A stretch of 64,000 nt of DNA from Amycolatopsis nalaikhensis (GCF_030264295.1 NZ_CP127173.1:5773501-5837500); one strand, 5' to 3'. Shown: positions 42,971 through 51,728, numbered from the stretch's first letter. A program made the numbers and translations. The notes: generated by a model not told the origin, from the sequence alone.

Positions 42971-43366
42971 TCACGGGTCGGTGCTTCTGGTATCGTCCTC
43001 GGCCTCTTTGGCGGGCCGTCCGCGCGGGCGGATCGGGATGCCGTCCTCGGTCAGCATGCGTCTGGTGACGGCGCGGCTGAATCCGAATTTCCTTCCGGTT
43101 TCGGTAAGTGATTTGCCACTGGTGTACATTTCGGCCATGCCGGGCGGGGCGGATGGCTCGACCGTTCGGGCGGCGCGAAACGTCACGCCTTGGGCTTTGA
43201 GAACATTGCGCAGGATCCGGTAGCTGCCGTCGAAGTCCTCCAGGATGGAGAGCAAGGTCTCGCCAGCCTCATAGCGGCGTTTGAGTTCCGCGGCTTCCGC
43301 GGCCGGTACGTCCTGGGTGCGCCGCGTTCGTCTGCGGGGCAGACGGTGGCCCCCGGCCTCATTCAC
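42971..43366 (-). CDS. Double helix-turn-helix DNA-binding protein
   Basis: A 131-residue protein with two HTH segments. The first is LKRRYEAGETLLSILEDFDG followed by SYRILRNVLKAQGVTFR (about residues 25-62). The second is MAEMYTSGKSLTETGRKFGF followed by SRAVTRRMLTEDGIPIRPRG (about 78-117), the GRPAK end resembling an AT-hook. GTG 43366 is a tentative start; the frame runs further upstream. Resembles small resolvase- or Lsr2-like DNA-binding proteins of actinobacterial genomes. It converges with the tiny peptide gene and may regulate it, by position only. Confidence 0.6.
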   Translation of the reverse strand: MNEAGGHRLPRRRTRRTQDVPAAEAAELKRRYEAGETLLSILEDFDGSYRILRNVLKAQGVTFRAARTVEPSAPPGMAEMYTSGKSLTETGRKFGFSRAVTRRMLTEDGIPIRPRGRPAKEAEDDTRSTDP

Positions 43367-44008
43367 GAGATCATCGCCGCCCCGAACAGCTGATCTGGTA
43401 CTACGGCGCAGAGCTTGCGCTCGGCGTCGTTCGTGAGGTGCACGTTCAGGCAAGTGGATGGATTGCCGATGTGCATACCGCCAGGTAGGTGTACTGGTTC
43501 GCGGGTGTGGCCGAGGTATGCGTTTGTCCTGGTCATGGCGTTTTGGTCCCGGTCAGTGTCATGTGTTGTTGATTACGTGCAGGGAGTCGCTGTTGTCGGC
43601 GCGGTTGCTTCTTCAAGGCGACGACGGTGGCTTGTGGTGGTGACGACGCCATATGGGTGAGTCGGCGTTGCTGATGTTGTGTCTGTCGTGATCGCCGTGC
43701 GACGAGGGTTGTCATCGGGCAGCGCCGTGCGGCCGATTTCTGCGGTGCTCCTGCAGCACGGCCGGCACGGCCGGCTCGGCTCAGGCTGAAGTCGGCGCAG
43801 CTTGCGAGGGTGTCGCGGCTGGCAACGGGGGCCGTGGCGTGCCGGTGCGGCATCGCAACGGCGAGAACTGTCTTGCCGGGCCTGTGCTGGGCCGCTCGTG
43901 CGATGCGGGCGAGAACATCGATAGCACTCTTGGCGGGGAGGCTCAGGGCTGCGATGAAGGCCGGGTTTGTCCGCGCGCCTGGGTGGATTCTCGAGCGGAC
44001 GTGGGTGG
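43367..44008. other. 642-base gap without a supported gene
   Basis: Minus-strand frames are Arg/Pro/Thr-rich and plus-strand ones Cys/Trp-rich, as expected of non-coding high-GC DNA. Nothing recognisable beyond possible upstream regulatory sequence for the HTH gene. Confidence 0.35.
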
Positions 44009-44239
44009 TCAGCGCAGAGCGCGAAGTCCGTCGAGAACTCGCTGTATCAGTTCTTGTGGTGGGGGGTCCAGGTCGCTCCTGGCCGACGGTAGTCCAGCAT
44101 CGGATTGTCCCACGGGGGACTGCGGCGGCGACGTGGATGGCGAAGTTCGCCTGCGGTGGTGGTCGACGATCTGGAGCCCGGTCGCGATCGCGACCGGGGC
44201 TGCCATCGTGGTGAGCACGACCGTAGTGGACACGGTCAC
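44009..44239 (-). CDS. Small membrane protein, tentative
   Basis: A 76-residue frame with one hydrophobic segment at the N-terminus (VTVSTTVVLTTMAAPVAIAT) and a Pro/Ser/Asp-rich remainder ending ELIQRVLDGLRALR. GTG 44239 is the only start that places the membrane segment first; the ribosome site is weak. It may equally be chance coding. It lies 134 bases below the XRE gene. Confidence 0.35.
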   Translation of the reverse strand: MTVSTTVVLTTMAAPVAIATGLQIVDHHRRRTSPSTSPPQSPVGQSDAGLPSARSDLDPPPQELIQRVLDGLRALR

Positions 44240-44372
44240 GTCGGACGGGCCGGCCGGGAGTCGGCGGAATAGGCTCTGGTGCGCACATCGTCCCTCTCGT
44301 GTTGGGTTCTTCTTGGTCGGTCGCCGGCCTGAGGGGTGTTGTGCCGCCTCTTGATCGCCTGACCAGGCCAGG

Positions 44373-45161
44373 TCAGGGCCAAGGCTCTTCCCTGATTCCG
44401 CTTCGGAGCCAGTCGGCGATCTTCGCGTAGTCCTTGACCGATTCTTCGTTGGTGAGAAACGCTGTGCCCTGACCATGTTTTACTGCGACGGCGAAGGCGG
44501 TGTCGCGGTGGTTCTTGTAGAGGGTGAAAGGTTCGACCAGGCCAGGCGGGCAGAAGGACGTCGGAACGAGGGCAACGGAAATGCGTATCAGCTTGGACAC
44601 TGTCGCCAGCTCCTCGATCTGCTCGCAGATCACGTCCATTGGCCAGTTGGCGGTTGATGTCGCTGTTTCGCCGATGAGGAACGTAAACAGTGGTTCGGAC
44701 TTGTCGGTCCAGATCCGGGCCGGAGCTGGGACGAGTGCGGCCGTAGCGGTGTCAGGATGGGGCAGGCTAGTTTCTTGGATGGCGCGAGAGTAGTTGGAGG
44801 ACCGCAGCCCTCGGGGGAACAACGTCGGAGACCACTCAAAGACCTCCTTGGACAACCTTTCGAACCCTGAACGCAGGATGTGCTCATAGCTTCCGGCGGG
44901 ATCGAAGAAGTCCGGTTTGTCGGCGCACTTCGCAAGGTTGACGAGGCGGTTCATGGTTTCTGCCGTGACTCCGATAGTTCCCAGTAGAAAGGCCAGTATC
45001 GTGACATCGTGTCGGCGGTCCCCAGTTTCGAGCCCTGACAGTTTCGCGGCGGAGATACCCGCTTTCTTGGCTACGCGGCGGAGGCTGATGCCGCTGTCTT
45101 CGCGGAGTGTGCGGAGTGCATGGGCGATCGCGATGGTCACCGGTCGTGTTGCTTCGGGCTG
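44373..45161 (-). CDS. XRE-family regulator with DUF5753-type C-terminus
   Basis: A 262-residue protein with an N-terminal XRE helix-turn-helix (LRTLREDSGISLRRVAKKAG, ISAAKLSGLETGDRRHDVTI) and a C-terminal half of the DUF5753 type found in Streptomyces WhiJ/Scr1-like regulators (FTFLIGETATSTANWPMDVI, VALVPTSFCPPGLVEPFTLY). These usually work with a small neighbouring partner gene. GTG 45161 is used; GTG 45140 is an alternative. Two GTTCTTGT direct repeats (45180-45187, 45195-45202) lie just upstream and are candidate operator or promoter elements. Confidence 0.78.
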   Translation of the reverse strand, partial: QPEATRPVTIAIAHALRTLREDSGISLRRVAKKAGISAAKLSGLETGDRRHDVTILAFLLGTIGVTAETMNRLVNLAKCADKPDFFDPAGSYEHILRSGFERLSKEVFEWSPTLFPRGLRSSNYSRAIQETSLPHPDTATAALVPAPARIWTDKSEPLFTFLIGETATSTANWPMDVICEQIEELATVSKLIRISVALVPTSFCPPGLVEPFTLYKNHRDTAFAVAVKHGQGTAFLTNEESVKDYAKIADWLRSGIREEPWP

Positions 45162-45238
45162 CACGGTGTGGGCCGTTCCGTTCTTGTGTCGTTTGTTCTT
45201 GTCGCCGCCGGAGCTGCGCGGTGACGCTGAGGTCGTTC

Positions 45239-45281
45239 GCCGGGGCTTTCGGGGCCGCTGCTGCGGCCCGAAAGCCCCGGC
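45239..45281 (-). terminator. 19-bp hairpin after the methyltransferase gene
   Basis: Arms of 19-20 bases (GCCGGGGCTTTC core) with a single bulge and a four-base loop TGCT. It is the second of two hairpins below the stop at 45414. Confidence 0.75.
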
Positions 45282-45347
45282 TTGTGGCTGGCCAGTTTGT
45301 GCGGGCCCGGCCGGCCGAGCCAGCCGCGTCGCCACGACCAGCTCCCC

Positions 45348-45400
45348 GGACGCGCCCGGCCAGACAGCAACGGTGGTTGGCTGACCGGCCGTGCGCGTCC
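45348..45400 (-). terminator. 14-bp hairpin after the methyltransferase gene
   Basis: Arms GGACGCGCCCGGCC and a complement with one mismatch, 14 bases past the stop at 45414. Confidence 0.6.
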
Positions 45401-45413
45401 GGGTTCTCGCCGC

Positions 45414-46301
45414 TCAGGGAGGTGAGCGACGAGGTCCTTCGGTGGGCGAGTCATCGGGAGGCGAGATCCGGCTGATGGCTGCGACCACGAGGGACGCGGT
45501 GCCGACGGGAGTGGTGGGACCGTCTGGCCACCAGGCGTCCGCCTGGACGATGCCGGGCGGCAGGAGCTCGGTGCCCTTGATCATGGTTTCGATGTTGTCG
45601 CGGGTGGCGACGGCGCCGCGGCCGAGGGCGCTGCTGCGCAGGCGGTCCTCGAAGGCGAGTGCCAGGGGCGTTTGCTCGGGGGTTTCGGGGTCGAACAGGT
45701 GGGTCAAGGCCAGGAACGAGCCGGTTGGCAGCTGCGCGATGTGGGCTTGCACGACGTTCGCGACGTCGGCGCGGGTTCCTCCGTGGTAGGACAGGATCCC
45801 GCCGAGGAGCATCCCGATCGGGCGGTTGTGGTTGACGGTGCGGTCTTCACGCAGGTCGGACCACATTTCATCCGGGCTGAGCGGGTCGGTTTGGGTGACG
45901 TGGATGCTGTCGGCGCGGTGCTCGGCGACGGCGCGCAGGACGGCTGCGACGAGGGGATCGTGCTCGACGTAGGTGACGGCTGCGGTGGTGTTCGCACGGC
46001 GGATGACGCGGTGGAGGTCGTCGTTGCGGGGGCCGGGGAGTGGTGCGCCGGCGACGATGAGTTGCTGGACGTGGCCGGCGAGGTAGCGCGCCATGCGCAG
46101 GTGGGCGGCGTGTTCGGAGGTGTAGACGTAGCCGATCTCGGGTATGGCGGCCTCGAGGTGGCGGCGGGTGTCCAGCTCGATGTCGTGGGCGTCCTGGCTG
46201 AAGAGGAAGGCGTCGTAGAGGTAGGGCAGGCTTGCCCTGGTCGGGTCGGCTCCGACGGGTCGACGCCAGGTCGGCACCGTGGCGGGTGCGCGAGTGGGCA
46301 T
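45414..46301 (-). CDS. SAV2177-type SAM-dependent methyltransferase
   Basis: A 295-residue member of the SAV2177 (DUF574) methyltransferase family, abundant in Streptomyces and relatives. Landmarks: RASLPYLYDAFLFSQDAHDI, HLRMARYLAGHVQQLIVAGA (the SAM-binding GxG is replaced by AGAPLP), VTYVEHDPLVAAVLRAV with the acidic end of strand 2, MLLGGILSYHG, and FLALTHLFDPETPEQ. Family members often neighbour XRE regulators. Substrate unknown. The next gene upstream (46375-46629) is 73 bases away in the same direction. Two hairpins follow the gene. Confidence 0.85.
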   Translation of the reverse strand: MPTRAPATVPTWRRPVGADPTRASLPYLYDAFLFSQDAHDIELDTRRHLEAAIPEIGYVYTSEHAAHLRMARYLAGHVQQLIVAGAPLPGPRNDDLHRVIRRANTTAAVTYVEHDPLVAAVLRAVAEHRADSIHVTQTDPLSPDEMWSDLREDRTVNHNRPIGMLLGGILSYHGGTRADVANVVQAHIAQLPTGSFLALTHLFDPETPEQTPLALAFEDRLRSSALGRGAVATRDNIETMIKGTELLPPGIVQADAWWPDGPTTPVGTASLVVAAISRISPPDDSPTEGPRRSPP

Positions 46302-46374
46302 GATGCACGCTTTCTGCGGTGGTGCGTGGGGTGTTGTGCCGAGTTCGGCTAGGACGACTGAACGACGGCGGTGA

Positions 46375-46629
46375 TCAACGCCGGAGTCGGTCTTGCTCGA
46401 GTGGAATGCCCTGTTCGCGGCGGTAGGTCGAGTCGCACCGTGGACACATGTGCGGTACGCCGCGGGCGCGGCGGTCGACCAGGGGCTGGAACTCGGCCGG
46501 TGCTTCCTCTCCGCAGAGCATGGTGATGATCTGCCCGGGCGCGGGGATGCAGGTGAGCCGCGTGCGGTGCCAGTGGCCGTTGACCACGGGGCGGAGCAGG
46601 GCCGGGTCGAGGTAGATCAGCGCGCTCAT
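46375..46629 (-). CDS. Small zinc-binding-type protein
   Basis: An 84-residue protein starting MSALIYLDPALLRPVVNGHW. Cys and His residues at CIPAP, MLCGEEA, HMCPRCDSTYRREQG suggest one zinc site (C..C..CxxC). ATG 46629 overlaps the stop of the upstream 87-residue gene by four bases. Pairs of such small proteins are typical next to XRE and SAV2177 genes in actinomycetes. No function known. Confidence 0.65.
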   Translation of the reverse strand: MSALIYLDPALLRPVVNGHWHRTRLTCIPAPGQIITMLCGEEAPAEFQPLVDRRARGVPHMCPRCDSTYRREQGIPLEQDRLRR

Positions 46630-46889
46630 GACAGGTCGAGCTCGCGAGTGGTCTGTGCGTCGCGCAGGGCGACCGTGAGGGCGTCGCCGAGCTGGCTGCA
46701 CACGCAGGCAGCCTGCACGGCAACATGCGCGGGATTGCCGTGGGTAAGGCGTTGGGTGCCGCCGTCTACGACGCCGGCGTCATGGTCGATCACAGCGGCA
46801 TCGTGATTGCGCCTTAATGAAGCCATCAAGGTGAGCAGAGCTGAAACTGCCCAAGTTGACGGTGGCTGCAGGGTCGCGGTCGTCGCCAT
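46626..46889 (-). CDS. Hypothetical 87-residue protein
   Basis: Starts MATTATLQPPSTWAVSALLT; the well-composed part begins at MASLRRNHDAAVIDHDAGVV (possible start 46826), followed by a helical stretch with CVCSQLGDALTVALRD. Coupled by ATGA overlap to the zinc-type gene downstream. Divergent from the XRE-TPR gene at 47027; the 137-base space contains a direct repeat that may control both. Confidence 0.55.
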   Translation of the reverse strand: MATTATLQPPSTWAVSALLTLMASLRRNHDAAVIDHDAGVVDGGTQRLTHGNPAHVAVQAACVCSQLGDALTVALRDAQTTRELDLS

Positions 46890-46924
46890 GACCTAAGCGT
46901 CGATCAAACGGCGCTGTGGCAAGA

Positions 46925-46967
46925 GGGCATTCTGGGGGGCGTTTGGCGACACCCAGGGGCATTCTGG
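46925..46967. promoter_or_regulatory. Direct repeat in the divergent XRE promoter region
   Basis: Two identical GGGCATTCTGG copies (46925-46935 and 46957-46967) spaced 32 bases, three helical turns, between divergent genes at 46889 and 47027. A likely operator for the XRE-TPR protein encoded next door. Confidence 0.45.
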
Positions 46968-47026
46968 CCGCGTTCCTGCTGGTCATCGAAGTACACTCAA
47001 CCTCGTGCGCCAGGGAGGAGGCAGGA

Positions 47027-48343
47027 GTGGGCATACCGAACGCGAAGCTGCGCGCCAAGCGTGAAGCGACACCGTCGCGTGCGAAATCCGGTGAAAGCAT
47101 GTCTCGATCCGAGCTTGCCGAAGCCGTTAACCTGTACCTCTGGCGAGCCAGGAAGCAGCGGTACAGCTTAGACGCCGACGCGATCAAGCGGTACGAAAGC
47201 GGCAAGGTGGGTTGGCCGGGCGACGCGTACCGGGAGGGGTTGCGTGCAGTACTTGATGCAGCGACCGACGCAGAACTAGGTTTCCACCCTACCCGCCGGG
47301 GGAGAACCCCCGCGGTACAGACGATGACCTCACCGAGCGCCCCTCAGGGTCTTCCTGGCATGGTGGACTTGGGAGGAAGCCCTGCTGACTACCTGGCACA
47401 TACGTTAGTCGAGACTCCGGTGCCGAGGCAGATCGGTTGGACTGACGTCAATCACGTGCGAGCTACGACTCGCGCTATGGCGATGTCGGAAAACCGCTTC
47501 GGCGGCGGATTGTCGTGCGAGGCCGCGATAGCACAACTTCGGTGGGCAGGTCGATTGATCGGCGCGCAAGCCGCCGAAGAAGTGCGGTGCGCCATGTTCG
47601 AGTCGGTGGGAAACCTCAGCAGCGTTGTTGCGTATTCGGCATTCGATATTGCAAATTATGAGGCGGCCGACCGCTGTTTTAACTTTGCACTCTGGTGTGC
47701 TGATCAAGGGAAATCCTGGGCCTTGCGCGCCAACACTCTTGCGGAAATGTCACGCAAGTCGGCGTACCTTGGCAACTTCGACGAAGCCTTATCGCTCATC
47801 GAATTAGCGCAGGTCAGGTCCGATCGCGTGTCGAGCACTGCCCGCGCCATGTTGTGCGCGATCCGCGCTCGTCTGCTCGCCGTGAGTGGTCGTCACAACG
47901 AGGCCATCTCCGAGGTGCAGCGCGCTGATACACATTTCGCCGACCGTGATCCATCGTCCGAGCCGCCCTGGTTGTGCTACTACGACGAAGCTGAACACCT
48001 GGGGAGCACCGGAAAGGCACTTGCACCGGTTGCTCGCGCCCAGAAGAACATCCAGTTAGCCGCCGCTCGCTTGGAAAGCGCCATCCGCTTACAGGGCGCG
48101 GAGTACCCGCGATCCCGCACGTTCTCGCGGATACGGCTCGCCGCACTTATAATGTCTGCTGGCGATCCGCGTGAAGCCGTATCAATCGGGCGGCAGGCGG
48201 TCGCTGATGCAGTTACCTTGCGCTCTCAACGAATCGCTACGGAACTCAATGGCCTGGGGGCTGCCTTGGAGAAGCACCTACGCATCGGAGATGTCGCCGA
48301 GTTACGGCAGGACATCGCGTTGCTGGCGCCGTCCGGCACCTGA
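47027..48343 (+). CDS. XRE-TPR regulator
   Basis: A 438-residue cytosolic regulator. The N-terminal 75 residues form an XRE-like helix-turn-helix (SRSELAEAVNLYLWRARKQR, DADAIKRYESGKVGWPGDAY). From about residue 130 the protein is built of TPR-like helices (CFNFALWCADQGKSWALRAN, NFDEALSLIELAQVRSDRVS and others), as in the large Streptomyces family of HTH-TPR proteins. GTG 47027 was chosen because GGAGGCAG precedes it. The stop lies 13 bases before the phosphotransferase-like gene, so the two form an operon; this pairing is common. Signal unknown. Confidence 0.82.
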   Translation: MGIPNAKLRAKREATPSRAKSGESMSRSELAEAVNLYLWRARKQRYSLDADAIKRYESGKVGWPGDAYREGLRAVLDAATDAELGFHPTRRGRTPAVQTMTSPSAPQGLPGMVDLGGSPADYLAHTLVETPVPRQIGWTDVNHVRATTRAMAMSENRFGGGLSCEAAIAQLRWAGRLIGAQAAEEVRCAMFESVGNLSSVVAYSAFDIANYEAADRCFNFALWCADQGKSWALRANTLAEMSRKSAYLGNFDEALSLIELAQVRSDRVSSTARAMLCAIRARLLAVSGRHNEAISEVQRADTHFADRDPSSEPPWLCYYDEAEHLGSTGKALAPVARAQKNIQLAAARLESAIRLQGAEYPRSRTFSRIRLAALIMSAGDPREAVSIGRQAVADAVTLRSQRIATELNGLGAALEKHLRIGDVAELRQDIALLAPSGT

Positions 48344-48356
48344 GACGATCACTACC

Positions 48357-49241
48357 GTGACGACGAATCGAATAGCCGCCGAAGACGTCCTCGTGGAAGC
48401 TGCCCGTACTGCCGGCGTCGACCCCGGTGGGGCTGAGTTGATCCGAGACGGCTCCAACGTCATGTACCGACTCCGCAGTGGGGTGGTTGCGCGAATCGGT
48501 CGGCCTGGGACGCAGGAGGTAGCCGAACGCGAGGTTCTCGTGTCCCGATGGCTCAGCCAGTCCGGGCTGTCGGTAGTGCAGGCTGTGGACGATCTATCGC
48601 AGGGCGTCGTCGTGGGAGACCGGCCGGTCACCTGGTGGAGATTGCTGCCTGCCCACCGGGCGGCCTCACCTGCCGAGTTGGGTGCGATCCTCCGTGTCTT
48701 CCATGAGTTGCCGGCTCCAACCGAGCCCAAGTTGCCGATGTATGACCCGTTCGCCCACCTAGACCAGCGCATCGTCGAAGCTCGCAGCGTGGGTGGCGAC
48801 GACCGTGATTGGCTGCTTAGCCACGTCGCGAACTTGCGGCGACGCTACAGCGACTTAAGCTGTGGACGACGATTTGTGATCCATGGCGACGCGTGGCAAG
48901 GCAACGTTGCTGTGCCCGACTCAGGCCCGCCGATCGTGCTTGACCTCGAGATGGTGTCGCTTGGCCGTCGCGAGTGGGACTTGATCCAACTTGCCGTGGA
49001 CTATACCGACTTTGCTCGAATCACGTCTGAGGAGTATGAGTCGTTCGTCAACGCATACGGCGGATACGACGTAACTGCAGCGGATGGCTACCGCACGTTC
49101 GCCGACATACAAGAGCTTCGGTGGGTCTGCTTCGCGCTCAGCAAGGCGAGCGCTCGTCCCGACGCCGAGGAGCAGGCGCGGCACAGGATCGCCTGTATAC
49201 GCGGAGAGGTGCCTCGTCCCTGGTCCTGGGCAGCGATGTAA
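48357..49241 (+). CDS. APH-type phosphotransferase family protein
   Basis: A 294-residue protein of the aminoglycoside/choline kinase-like fold. The nucleotide-binding part has LIRDGSNVMYRLRSGVVARI; the Brenner-type catalytic loop is FVIHGDAWQGNVAV (H-x-D-x4-N) and the metal Asp is in PIVLDLEMVSLGRREWDLIQ. So it is likely an active small-molecule kinase. The substrate cannot be read from sequence; members beside XRE-TPR genes are usually not true antibiotic-resistance enzymes. Starts 13 bases after the regulator gene. Confidence 0.83.
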   Translation: MTTNRIAAEDVLVEAARTAGVDPGGAELIRDGSNVMYRLRSGVVARIGRPGTQEVAEREVLVSRWLSQSGLSVVQAVDDLSQGVVVGDRPVTWWRLLPAHRAASPAELGAILRVFHELPAPTEPKLPMYDPFAHLDQRIVEARSVGGDDRDWLLSHVANLRRRYSDLSCGRRFVIHGDAWQGNVAVPDSGPPIVLDLEMVSLGRREWDLIQLAVDYTDFARITSEEYESFVNAYGGYDVTAADGYRTFADIQELRWVCFALSKASARPDAEEQARHRIACIRGEVPRPWSWAAM

Positions 49242-49331
49242 GCCAGATTATGTCCGCAACAGTGCGGGTCGGGTGCTCTGCGGGCGCGGTCGGTTTCGGC
49301 GGCGTGGTCCAGAGGAATTGTCTCGGGACCT

Positions 49332-49703
49332 TTACATCGGATTCCTACTTGACCGCTCGATTTGCTCGAAAATGTCCGTATCCGTGTTCTTCTGCCAATC
49401 CGGCAGGTCGTCCCAGTCGGCGACGTAGGCAGGTTTTGGGTCGGGTATGTGCTTGTAGATCTGGCCGGTCCAGCACAGGCTGACGAATCGACCCTTCTGT
49501 TCACGGGTCAGCTTGGCTGCTGCGCCAGCTGTTACCTGGATGAAGGCCGCCACTTGGTCGTAGACCGCGGCGGCGCTTTGGCGTTCCCAGTCGGGGGTCT
49601 CCTCCCAGGGGGCGATGTAGCTGGGCTTTGGTTCGCCGGGGTAGTGCTTGGTGACGCCGGCGATCCAGGCTTCGCGGAAGATGCGGCCGTGCTCTTCGGA
49701 CAA
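49332..49703 (-). CDS. Small protein made of two tandem repeats
   Basis: A 123-residue acidic protein composed of two copies of a unit of about 45 residues (2-51 and 67-115). Shared pattern: GR(I/F)-x(7)-G-x3-KH-x-P-x-PKP-x-Y-x-A-x-W-x3-PDW, then a helix ending (D/E)Q(V/I). No metal site or signal. TTG 49703 was chosen because GAGAGGGAG precedes it and it starts 13 bases past the XRE-TPR gene's stop; ATG is far upstream inside that gene. The unit is presumably cotranscribed with the regulator and may be its partner. Family not recognised. Confidence 0.6.
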   Translation of the reverse strand: MSEEHGRIFREAWIAGVTKHYPGEPKPSYIAPWEETPDWERQSAAAVYDQVAAFIQVTAGAAAKLTREQKGRFVSLCWTGQIYKHIPDPKPAYVADWDDLPDWQKNTDTDIFEQIERSSRNPM

Positions 49704-49716
49704 CGAGGACTCCCTC

Positions 49717-51195
49717 TCAGGCGGGGACGGGTTTGAGGCGGCTGATTTCCTGCTCCAGGTGGTGGACATGCGTGTCGGTGCGGAATGGAGCCAGTTGCGG
49801 GCGGAGCGCGGCGAGTTTGCGGCCTACGTACCCGGCTGATCCGGTCTGCCGCGCGACATCGAGGGCGGCGTTGCCGTAGGTGATGAGTTGGTGGGTGTCG
49901 CGTCGCTGGACGCCGATCGTGGCCAGGTCGGTCAGGACGCTGCCCCTCCGCCTCGGAGAGAGGTCTTGATCGAGGGCGCGCGTCAAGGTGGCCTCGGCTA
50001 GGTCCGGGCGTCCGAGCTCGACGTAACAGGCGCCTCGCTCTTCGGCCAGGCGGGAACCTTCGAAGCGCAGCCAGCCGCTGGTGTGCACCGGCCCGTCGAG
50101 CTTCATGACTTCCTCGGCCTCGGCGAGCGCGCGCTCGCAGGCGGTCAGGTCGCCGAGACCGGCGTGGGTTTGTGCCTGGACGGCGGCTACCCAGTGCCGC
50201 GTCGAGAGTCGCGAGTTCCCGCGGCGGGCCACCGTGGCGGCCCCTGCGAGGAGCGGTGCTGCTTGTTCGAACTGGCGCTCGTAGACGCCGATGAAGGCGT
50301 GCCGTGTCATCGCGCAGGCCCACAAGTCGTAGGCGTTGGCTTCCTTGGCGGCGCTGGCGGCGAGGGCGTAGCACTGGGCGGCGTCGGTGTACTGGTCGCC
50401 GTCGAAGAAGATTTCGCCGCTGAGCTGGAAGAGGTCGGCTGTCGCCGTGCATAGCTTTTGCCGCACGGCAGAGGTCTGCGGATGTTGGAGTGCGGCCTTG
50501 AGGATGCCGAGCTGCGTGCGCACGGCGGGCAGGGCCGCCTGTTTGGACTGGGCGCGGGAGAACGCCTGCCATAGTTGAGCGTTCAACCGTTCGTGCTCGG
50601 CGGCGGCGACCAGATCGGTCCGTCCGGTTGCGGCTGCGTGCTCGAGGCGCTCCAGATCGATCTGCTCGTCGAGACCGGGGACGGCCAGAAGTGCCCCTGT
50701 CATGGAGATCAGCCGCAGGAGCTCACGGCGGTTCATGGCGTCCACCGGCCGTGCCGGTTGCGCGGTCGCAGTCGGCGGAGCCTCGGCACTGCGGCCGTTC
50801 CGGGGTGCACCTGGAATGGTGAACCACAGCAGAGCGGCGGGAATTCGGAGAACACGCGCCCACTGTATGAGCTTCGCGAGATCTTGGGGCGGCGCGCCGG
50901 TCTCGATGCGGCTGAGCTGCGTCTGGTTGAGGCCAACCCAGCCAGCCACGACCGTCTGCGGCAGCAGGTGCCCGTGCCAAGGATTCCGCCGGTAGGCGTG
51001 GATGACGCGGCCCATGTGCCGGGCGGCGAACGCGTCCTGCAGTTCGTCGGTGTCCCAGAAGCTCGGCGGCACCTCTGGTGCGCTGACCAGGGTGTTCAGT
51101 GACCTCCGGCGGCACGGGCCGCACAGGGATGCGGGGTTGTCCTGGGCCAGGCGCGCACCACAACGGCAGTAGCGGGCGGTGCGGGAAACGCTCAT
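49717..51195 (-). CDS. XRE-TPR regulator with N-terminal zinc ribbon
   Basis: A 492-residue regulator. The start carries a small ribbon RYCRCGARLAQD...LCGPCRRR (CxC...CxxC). Then comes an XRE helix-turn-helix (LLPQTVVAGWVGLNQTQLSR, IETGAPPQDLAKLIQWARVL) and, after a linker, TPR-like helices to the end. ATG 51195 is divergent from the rightward operon starting at 51483. Two palindromes in the shared 287-base space are probable binding sites, so this protein is the best candidate regulator of the glycosylase/radical SAM operon. Confidence 0.83.
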   Translation of the reverse strand: MSVSRTARYCRCGARLAQDNPASLCGPCRRRSLNTLVSAPEVPPSFWDTDELQDAFAARHMGRVIHAYRRNPWHGHLLPQTVVAGWVGLNQTQLSRIETGAPPQDLAKLIQWARVLRIPAALLWFTIPGAPRNGRSAEAPPTATAQPARPVDAMNRRELLRLISMTGALLAVPGLDEQIDLERLEHAAATGRTDLVAAAEHERLNAQLWQAFSRAQSKQAALPAVRTQLGILKAALQHPQTSAVRQKLCTATADLFQLSGEIFFDGDQYTDAAQCYALAASAAKEANAYDLWACAMTRHAFIGVYERQFEQAAPLLAGAATVARRGNSRLSTRHWVAAVQAQTHAGLGDLTACERALAEAEEVMKLDGPVHTSGWLRFEGSRLAEERGACYVELGRPDLAEATLTRALDQDLSPRRRGSVLTDLATIGVQRRDTHQLITYGNAALDVARQTGSAGYVGRKLAALRPQLAPFRTDTHVHHLEQEISRLKPVPA

Positions 51196-51246
51196 CTCGC
51201 GAGGCCTCGGCGTGGGTCGGCTGACTGTCGGTATGACTGCGATCAC

Positions 51247-51288
51247 TGTATGCGCTCCGCCGCATGCAGGCTATGCATTGGATGCATA
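51247..51288. promoter_or_regulatory. Two palindromes between divergent genes
   Basis: TGTATGCG-CTCCGC-CGCATGCA (51247-51268, one mismatch) and TATGCAT-TGG-ATGCATA (51272-51288, perfect) lie side by side, sharing the TATGC/GCATA core. They are close to the regulator's start at 51195 and about 200 bases from the operon. Probable operator for the XRE-TPR protein. Confidence 0.6.
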
Positions 51289-51482
51289 CCCGTCAGTCGG
51301 GTCTCGTCATGATCTTCTTCCGCGCCGTGGATCAGGCTGGATTGCAGGTACCCCGGCGGCCGGTCGCACCGCTCCACCAGGCGACGCCGGACGTCTCCTC
51401 GCGGCACGGTCCCGCTTCGCCCGTGTCGACGCGGTCCCGGCCGCCGGGGTGCCCCCAGAACCCACGAGGAAACGGGGATGAC

Positions 51483-51728
51483 ATGACGGCTCGCGTTCCC
51501 CACCACGCCCGGCGACGGCCACCGGCCCTGGTGGCCCGGTGCCGGCGCCGAGGGCAGCCGCTCGAGGGCGCGACCGACGCGCGGGCGCCGGAGCCTGTCC
51601 AGCTGTACTCGCTGATCACCCGGACCCTGCGGTCGCATGGTCCCGGCGCCCGCGGCTGCGACGAGTGCGGCCGCGCGTGGCCGTGTTCCCCGGCGATTCA
51701 GGCGTACCGGCTGCGCGAGGGTTTCTGA
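51483..51728 (+). CDS. Small Cys-containing protein, first gene of the operon
   Basis: An 81-residue basic protein starting MTARVPHHARRRPPALVARC. The second half (PVQLYSLITRTLRSHGPGA, GCDECGRAWPCSPAIQAYRL) has CxxC plus C, a likely small metal site. GGGGA precedes ATG 51483. Its stop overlaps the next start (TGATG). It resembles the short zinc-type proteins that go with XRE regulators. No function known. Confidence 0.55.
   Translation: MTARVPHHARRRPPALVARCRRRGQPLEGATDARAPEPVQLYSLITRTLRSHGPGARGCDECGRAWPCSPAIQAYRLREGF

Noticed and set aside
42603..43223. Rightward 206-codon frame
   Set aside because: Overlaps antisense to the double-HTH gene and contains no family feature; the embedded 36-codon ORF in another frame has better signals.
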